A DNA stretch of 11,342 nt from Actinomycetota bacterium (GTDB lineage Bacteria; Actinomycetota; Acidimicrobiia; Acidimicrobiales; Ilumatobacteraceae). The notes beneath the pieces were generated by a model. It did no database searches. It was not told the DNA's origin and worked only from the letters and a program-made list of their open reading frames with translations. Below, piece by piece: positions 7,198 to 11,342 of this stretch. A program made the translations under genes and the position numbers. The stretch spans positions 1 to 11,342 of the forward strand of contig SYEA01000094.1 in NCBI GenBank assembly GCA_005800965.1, given 5' to 3'. Each line of letters begins with the position of its first letter. Position 1 is the stretch's first letter.

Positions 7198-8408
7198 GTG
7201 CGCGAATGGCGCAGCAATCGTGGCGCGCCAATCACGAGAATGATGCCGAGTGTGACACCTGAAACCAAATAAGTGGCGCGTAGGCCAAAGTAAAACGCGA
7301 TCTGTCCGCCGATAAGCGCGCCGAAAGCCGAAGTGCCTGTGCCGATGAATCGATAGACGCTGTTGACGCGACCGAACAATTCTTGAGGAATGAGGCGTTG
7401 GCGCAAACTTACGGTGATTACATTCCAAACAGTTCCGAACGTAGCCATTAGTACGCCGGCGATCACCACGGCCCAGACTCGCGGCAACACCGCCGGGATA
7501 ATTTCTAACGCAGCAAACATCGCATACGAAAACACGATCGCAACAGCCGACCCAATTAGCCGTGCCAGCCGCGCACCGACGAGGCCACCGACGATCGAGC
7601 CGATGGCAGTTGCGGCCAGCAGCAAGCCAAAGCCGCGGGGGCCAAGGCCCAGTTCGTCGCGCACATATTTGGCAAAGATTGATTGGGCGAACATGTGGCA
7701 CATATTCGCCGCCCCCAGCATGAGAGCCAACATTCGCAACAGTGGGTGGCGCCAGAGCCACGCCAAGCCTGTGCGCAAACTTTGTACGTAATTATCCTCG
7801 GTGGGTGTTGCGACAAATGGGTACCTGGGTCGAATTGATGCGATCAAAAATGCTGCAATCACCAATGCAACTGCCTGGACGCCGAATGGGGCGGCTGCCG
7901 CGAGGACAAACAGCCAGGTGCCAAGCGGCAGACCCACGAAAGAGTTGGCGGCGACCTCGGCGGCGTAGAGGCGCCCGTTAGCCGTTTCCAGTTGATGTTC
8001 ATCAACGATTGACGGCAAGAACGCCTGGGCGGACATGTCGTAGAACACTTCGCACACTGCGAGGGCTAGCACCACGCCAAAGAGCCACCAGATGGTCATG
8101 ACGTTGAAAACAATCGCAGTGGTTGCAGCTACGAAAAGCAGGGCGCGCAGTGCGTTGGCCGTAGCCATGATCCGCCGTCTTTCGTGGCGGTCGATAAAAA
8201 CCCCGACTGGAAGTGTCATAACGAACCACGGCATCATGGCGGCCACGCTTACCGAGCTGAGTAACCGCGGGTCGTCGGTGAGGGTAAGGGCCAACAACGG
8301 CGCCGCACCAGCGACGAGACCGTCACCGAGATTGGATGTTGTCGACGCAGCAAAATGGCGCCAAAAAATTGCCGGGAGGCGAGGACTCGGCTCCTTAGTG
8401 CGCTTCAT
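7152..8408 (-). CDS. MFS transporter (MFS_3 / EntS-like group)
   Basis: A 418-residue integral membrane transporter of the major facilitator superfamily, consistent with 12 membrane helices in two halves joined near 195-220. The first-half loop 2-3 carries the family motif A as GVFIDRHERRRIM (69-81). The second half has LRQRLIPQELFGRVNSVYRF (335-354), a pattern common in the drug- and siderophore-exporter group that includes EntS. NLGDGLVAGAAPLLAL (26-41) is also typical of that group. Such proteins are proton-driven exporters; the cargo cannot be read here. Its ATG overlaps the menE stop as ATGA, so translation is probably coupled to menE. The C-terminal tail (about 400-418, ending PAPPSIT) is hydrophilic and its coding region runs 46 nt into the opposing dehydrogenase gene. 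No terminator is visible. Whether it serves the quinone pathway or only shares the transcript is unknown. Confidence 0.93.
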   Translation of the reverse strand: MKRTKEPSPRLPAIFWRHFAASTTSNLGDGLVAGAAPLLALTLTDDPRLLSSVSVAAMMPWFVMTLPVGVFIDRHERRRIMATANALRALLFVAATTAIVFNVMTIWWLFGVVLALAVCEVFYDMSAQAFLPSIVDEHQLETANGRLYAAEVAANSFVGLPLGTWLFVLAAAAPFGVQAVALVIAAFLIASIRPRYPFVATPTEDNYVQSLRTGLAWLWRHPLLRMLALMLGAANMCHMFAQSIFAKYVRDELGLGPRGFGLLLAATAIGSIVGGLVGARLARLIGSAVAIVFSYAMFAALEIIPAVLPRVWAVVIAGVLMATFGTVWNVITVSLRQRLIPQELFGRVNSVYRFIGTGTSAFGALIGGQIAFYFGLRATYLVSGVTLGIILVIGAPRLLRHSRTYMAPERTPAPPSIT

Positions 8409-9538
8409 TGCGGAAGTTCTGCAGCAATAACTTTGCCCAAGGCGGTGCGCGGGATGCTGTCGACGACCACCAATGCACGCGGCGCGTAGTACACGGCCAA
8501 CGTTTCTTTTACGTGATGACGCAACGCCTCAAGTGTCGGAGCATTAGTGGGAGACACCGGCGCTACGTAGGCACACACAATCGAGCCCCATTCGGGGTCG
8601 GGTCGGCCGCGTACTGCGACGTCACGCACGAGTGGATGGTCACGTAAACGCTGTTCCACCACATGCGGCCACACTTTGTTGCCACCAGTGATGATGAGGT
8701 CATCGGCGCGGCCCTGTACCCGCAGGCGGCCGTCCACCATTACTCCCACGTCGCCGGTGTCAAGCCAGCCGTCTTGGAGGGGCAACGGGGCGTGACGGTA
8801 GGTGCGCGCCATGCTCGGGCTTTGCAACAAGATGCGACCTGCGATGAGTTGCATAGCAACACCGTTGAGTGCGACGCCGTCATAGACCACGCCACCGCCC
8901 GTTTCGGTGAGCCCGTAGGTACTGATGGCATTGCTTGGCAGCGCACCTGAACGAGCTCCGCCCACCAACACGGCTTGCCATCGGGAAAAGTCGTGACGCA
9001 CAAGATGAGTGGGAACCACAGCGGTGTGCGTAGCCCCGGCCGTGAGTGCAGCCTGCAGCGAGCCTTCGTCAACGTGGGCAGCAAAACTTAGTTGGGCAGC
9101 AAAATGCAACGCTCGATACAAGACGCCAAAACCACCGATGTGCGCAGGAGGCAGACAAAGCCACCAATGATCCGTTGACGACAAGCCCAGCCGTTCACCC
9201 GTCATTCGGGCGTGCGCGGCCAGACCTCCGTGAGTGTGAACGACTCCTTTCGGTGCACCCGTGGAACCGCTTGTGGCGATGACGAGTGCGTCATCGGGTT
9301 GCAAGTCAACGAGAGGAGTTGCAGATGATGATCTCGCAATTGTTTCGGTCGACAGATGGTGGGTTCCGTGTTCGTCGACGAGTAAGTCAGCACCCAGTGC
9401 ATTGGCGACTCGATGACGCGCCGTCGGCAGCAATCGCTGATCTAACGCCAAGACCACGTCGCCGTCGTTCCAGATTTGTTGCACGGCATTGCGAAAGTGT
9501 GCTGATGCGGCAAAATCAATGGCAATCAGCCTCGGCAC
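8405..9538 (-). CDS. menE: o-Succinylbenzoate--CoA ligase (MenE)
   Basis: A 377-residue acyl-CoA synthetase of the ANL superfamily; it adenylates o-succinylbenzoate and forms OSB-CoA, the substrate of MenB. Visible motifs: P-loop TSGSTGAPKG (89-98), PPAHIGGFG (130-138), YGLTETGGG (208-216), GWLDTGDVG (257-265), the hinge region GRADDLIITGGNKVWPHVVE (276-295) and PRTALGK (363-369) with catalytic Lys369. It is short for the superfamily because the N-terminal part is reduced, which is common for actinobacterial MenE. Placement beside menA and near menH supports MenE over a general acyl-CoA ligase. The first usable start in frame is the GTG at 9538, since a stop lies four codons upstream; a TAGCGT hexamer 6 nt before it and no Shine-Dalgarno suggest a leaderless transcript. 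The stop overlaps the MFS start by 4 nt. Confidence 0.93.
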   Translation of the reverse strand: MPRLIAIDFAASAHFRNAVQQIWNDGDVVLALDQRLLPTARHRVANALGADLLVDEHGTHHLSTETIARSSSATPLVDLQPDDALVIATSGSTGAPKGVVHTHGGLAAHARMTGERLGLSSTDHWWLCLPPAHIGGFGVLYRALHFAAQLSFAAHVDEGSLQAALTAGATHTAVVPTHLVRHDFSRWQAVLVGGARSGALPSNAISTYGLTETGGGVVYDGVALNGVAMQLIAGRILLQSPSMARTYRHAPLPLQDGWLDTGDVGVMVDGRLRVQGRADDLIITGGNKVWPHVVEQRLRDHPLVRDVAVRGRPDPEWGSIVCAYVAPVSPTNAPTLEALRHHVKETLAVYYAPRALVVVDSIPRTALGKVIAAELPQ

Positions 9539-9544
9539 ATCGCC

Positions 9545-9550
9545 ACGCTA
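9545..9550 (-). promoter_or_regulatory. Possible -10 element for a leaderless menE transcript
   Basis: On the minus strand it reads TAGCGT, ending 6 nt before the GTG start of menE. It fits TANNNT and touches the left arm of the inverted repeat at 9550-9568. No clear -35 hexamer is seen. Confidence 0.3.
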
Positions 9551-9568
9551 TGGCTTTTCGGGAGCCAT
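9550..9568. repeat. Inverted repeat ATGGCT-N7-AGCCAT between menE and menA
   Basis: Perfect 6-bp arms at 9550-9555 and 9563-9568 around a 7-nt centre (TTTCGGG). It lies in the 66-nt divergent spacer, touching the candidate menE -10 on one side and the candidate menA -35 on the other, which is where an operator for shared control would sit. The arms are seen; regulator binding is inferred. Confidence 0.4.
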
Positions 9569-9596
9569 GACGTTGGTCCGCAGTGCCGACTAATCT
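9567..9596 (+). promoter_or_regulatory. Candidate menA promoter giving a leaderless mRNA
   Basis: A -35-like ATGACG (9567-9572, four of six matches to TTGACA) is separated by 18 nt from TAATCT (9591-9596), a good TANNNT -10. The -10 ends 8 nt before the menA ATG at 9605, placing the transcript start at or next to the A of the start codon. No Shine-Dalgarno is present. Confidence 0.45.
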
Positions 9597-9604
9597 GCGA
9601 AGCG

Positions 9605-10486
9605 ATGACGAGTCGCGCTGCCTGGGTGAGTGGGGCGCGGCCGCGTACCTTGCCCGCTGCAGTAGTGCCAGTGGCCATCGGCATGGCGGTGGTGGCTGGC
9701 GAAACAGGCGTAGATGCGGGGCGAGTAGTGCTACACGGCGGGTTGGCACTCGCGGTGAGCCTGGCGTTGCAGGTGGCAGTGAATTACGCCAACGATTATT
9801 CCGACGGGGTGCGCGGCACCGATGATTATCGCCAAGGCCCGATGCGTCTGGTGGCTTCGGGCGCGGCCTCGGCAGCGGCGGTGAAACGGGCCGCGATTGT
9901 TTCGTTTGCAGTGGCAGGAGTGTTTGGTTTGGTGCTGGCTGCACGCACATCATGGTGGCTACTCGCCGTTGGTGTGGTGTGCATGGCAGCGGGTTGGACG
10001 TACACCGGCGGACCAAAGCCCTACGGGTATCTCGGTCTCGGCGAAGTGTTCGTCTTTGTATTTTTTGGTCTGGTGGCCACAGCAGGAACAGTGTTCGTGA
10101 TCGTTGAACAAATCACCCGCTTGGCGCTGGTGTCAGGTGCGGTGGCTGGTTTTCTGGCAGTGGCGTTGTTGATGGTGAACAACATTCGAGATATTGAGAA
10201 CGACCGTACGAGCGACAAAATCACGCTGGCCGTGGGGTTGGGGCCACGCCGAGCACGATCCGCGTATTCGTTGATGTTCCTTGCTGCCGCTGTGGCGATG
10301 GTGGTCGCAGCCCTCGATGAGCCACCCGCGGCGCTCGGCTTAGTTGGGTTGCTGGCTGCACTCCCGGCGATCTCCACCGTTCGTGCTGCGCGGTCAACAC
10401 TGGACTTGGTGAGGGCGTTGGGCATGACTGCCCGCGCTCAACTCGTGGTGGGTGTGCTGTATGCCGTGGGGTTGGTAATCCAGTGA
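9605..10486 (+). CDS. menA: 1,4-dihydroxy-2-naphthoate polyprenyltransferase (MenA)
   Basis: A 293-residue integral membrane prenyltransferase of the UbiA superfamily; it joins a polyprenyl chain to 1,4-dihydroxy-2-naphthoate, giving demethylmenaquinone. ARPRTLPAAVVPV at 11-23 is the usual N-terminus. The first Asp-rich motif is NYANDYSDGVRGTD (60-73: N60, D64, D67), the second NNIRDIENDRTSDK (192-205: D196, D200), both needed for Mg-diphosphate binding. YTGGPKPYGYLGLGE at 133-147 is a MenA-typical loop. About eight or nine hydrophobic helices fill the rest. The length is normal. The start has no Shine-Dalgarno and probably heads a leaderless mRNA from TAATCT. It is divergent from menE and converges on menH with a 49-nt coding overlap, so three menaquinone genes lie side by side but in separate transcripts. 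MenA is preferred over UbiA because of these neighbours and motifs. Confidence 0.96.
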   Translation: MTSRAAWVSGARPRTLPAAVVPVAIGMAVVAGETGVDAGRVVLHGGLALAVSLALQVAVNYANDYSDGVRGTDDYRQGPMRLVASGAASAAAVKRAAIVSFAVAGVFGLVLAARTSWWLLAVGVVCMAAGWTYTGGPKPYGYLGLGEVFVFVFFGLVATAGTVFVIVEQITRLALVSGAVAGFLAVALLMVNNIRDIENDRTSDKITLAVGLGPRRARSAYSLMFLAAAVAMVVAALDEPPAALGLVGLLAALPAISTVRAARSTLDLVRALGMTARAQLVVGVLYAVGLVIQ

Positions 10487-11238
10487 ATAATCTCATCTGC
10501 CACTAGGTGCGGCGCAACCAAATGCGCGGCGTGGCCGGCATCCGGGATGATTCGCAACGTTGCGTGCTTTGCTGTGGTCGCCAAGCGTCGGGCGTGGGCT
10601 ACGTATTTTGCGTCGCGTGAGCCGGCAATGGCCAGGAGCGGGGTCGTGATCCGCACAAACTCGTTCCACAAAGGCGTCTGGGTGCCTTGCCCACAGAGTC
10701 GCAGGCTGGTGGCCAAGCCGTGCACCGTATTGGTGAGTCGCTCGCGCCGCTGATTGGATGCCAGCGGCACGTCGGCAAATAAGGGGAGTGCCAGCCACTC
10801 GTCGACAAACGCTTCAACACCTATCGCTTCAATCCGCTGGGCAAGCAGTTCGTCGGCAGCAACTCGCTCGTCGCGTTCGACAGATGTTGCAAGACCTGCA
10901 GTGCCACTGATGACCACTGCTTGTTGCACGGCGCTCGGCTGGTTGATTAATGCGTGGAGCACTACGCGGGCCCCGAGCGAGTAACCGATGTAGGTGGCTT
11001 GGCCCCCGCATTCGGTGACGAGTCGAGCAGACTCGGCAATATCAGCAGTGACGTGCTGTGATTCGCCGTGACCCGGTAGGTCAATGAGCATCGCGCGCGA
11101 CGCCGGCACACCCGCAACAACGGCCTGAGCGACGGTTCGCCACGACGTGCGAGTTTGGGTGAAGCCATGCACAAACACCAACGGGTGAGGCCCGTCACCG
11201 ATCACTTCATGAGCGAGTTGGCGAAGTGGAGCCGTCAT
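10438..11238 (-). CDS. menH: Alpha/beta hydrolase, probable SHCHC synthase (MenH)
   Basis: A 266-residue alpha/beta-hydrolase fold protein. FVHGFTQTRTSW (22-33) is the oxyanion-region motif, the nucleophile elbow is GYSLGAR at 85-91 with Ser87, the acid is likely Asp209 (GSRD) and the histidine His236 (DAGHAAH). FVDEWLALPLFA (144-155) and LRLCGQGTQTPLW (179-191) match the cap region typical of MenH, which removes pyruvate from SEPHCHC to make SHCHC, the step after MenD. Context next to menA and menE supports that call; the alternative is an unrelated esterase or haloalkane-type hydrolase. The ATG at 11238 overlaps the stop of the upstream DsbA-like gene as ATGA, suggesting translational coupling. 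The 3' end runs 49 nt into the convergent menA; the final residues NPTAYSTPTTS are probably a dispensable tail. Confidence 0.82.
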   Translation of the reverse strand: MTAPLRQLAHEVIGDGPHPLVFVHGFTQTRTSWRTVAQAVVAGVPASRAMLIDLPGHGESQHVTADIAESARLVTECGGQATYIGYSLGARVVLHALINQPSAVQQAVVISGTAGLATSVERDERVAADELLAQRIEAIGVEAFVDEWLALPLFADVPLASNQRRERLTNTVHGLATSLRLCGQGTQTPLWNEFVRITTPLLAIAGSRDAKYVAHARRLATTAKHATLRIIPDAGHAAHLVAPHLVADEIIHWITNPTAYSTPTTS

Positions 11239-11342
11239 TGATCGAGCATTTTGGTCAAGAGACGCACGAAGGTATTGGTGTCTTGGGCGCCGGGCACGGC
11301 GAACGAGTCGTTGATAACGAACGTGGGCACCGCGGTGATGTC
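11235..11342 (-). CDS. DsbA/FrnE-like thioredoxin-fold protein, C-terminal end only
   Basis: The last 35 codons of a gene that enters from the right edge. The readable end is ITAVPTFVINDSFAVPGAQ followed by a helix ending KMLDQ. AVPTFVI holds the cis-proline loop of the thioredoxin fold, and FAVPGAQ is a typical strand-turn of the DsbA family branch that includes FrnE and 2-hydroxychromene-2-carboxylate isomerase-like proteins. The catalytic CxxC or its replacement would be near the N-terminus, outside the window, so redox activity cannot be judged, nor whether it is secreted. Its TGA stop overlaps the menH ATG by 4 nt, so the two are read from one mRNA with menH second. Confidence 0.72.
   Translation of the reverse strand, partial: DITAVPTFVINDSFAVPGAQDTNTFVRLLTKMLDQ

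Noticed and set aside
1..11342. CRISPR array, tRNA, rRNA, insertion sequence, toxin-antitoxin or defence system
   Set aside because: No spaced direct repeats, cloverleaf, rRNA-like stretch, transposase motif or small two-gene module was seen; almost every base is taken by the listed genes.

Overview
The window is a compact, almost fully coding stretch of a bacterial chromosome, moderately GC-rich by eye. It reads as Actinomycetota. The evidence is the phoH-ybeY-corC cluster, a menaquinone pathway set (menE, menA, menH), several starts that look leaderless, and GTG starts. The protein style suggests Acidimicrobiia or a similar mid-GC lineage, but that placement is inference. I see no rRNA, tRNA, CRISPR array, insertion sequence, phage gene or clear sign of recent transfer, and no gene-free stretch longer than about 115 bases.

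Left part (1-2827, minus strand). A membrane-anchored GGDEF-EAL protein for c-di-GMP turnover is followed 25 nt later by a fumarylacetoacetate hydrolase family enzyme, which runs off the left edge. Middle (2944-7197, plus strand). Diverging from the GGDEF-EAL gene is a tightly packed unit. It holds a 207-residue protein with a faint GNAT-like pattern, phoH (ybeZ-type ATPase), ybeY (rRNA-maturation endonuclease), a CorC/CNNM-type membrane protein with CBS domains, and a short-chain dehydrogenase. Gaps are 3-10 nt and phoH/ybeY overlap by 8 nt, so one transcript is likely. The gene usually found next in such clusters, era, is not here. The 116-nt divergent spacer carries two adjacent hairpins, the second followed by five T, directly before the ribosome binding site.

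Right part (7152-11342). menE and a downstream MFS transporter share a 4-nt ATGA overlap on the minus strand. menE diverges from menA across a 66-nt spacer with a 6-bp-arm inverted repeat and promoter-like elements for leaderless transcripts. menA converges on menH, and menH is joined by another ATGA overlap to the end of a DsbA/FrnE-like thioredoxin-fold gene that runs off the right edge. MenE (OSB-CoA ligase), MenA (DHNA prenyltransferase) and MenH (SHCHC synthase) belong to one pathway, o-succinylbenzoate menaquinone synthesis; MenB, MenC, MenD and MenF are not in the window.

Two convergent gene pairs (short-chain dehydrogenase/MFS and menA/menH) overlap tail-to-tail by 46 and 49 nt, with no room for separate terminators. 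Most of the window is conventional core metabolism. The parts most worth a second look are the divergent c-di-GMP/GNAT-like pair with its leader hairpins, the menE/menA control region, and the two translational couplings that attach non-men genes to men genes.
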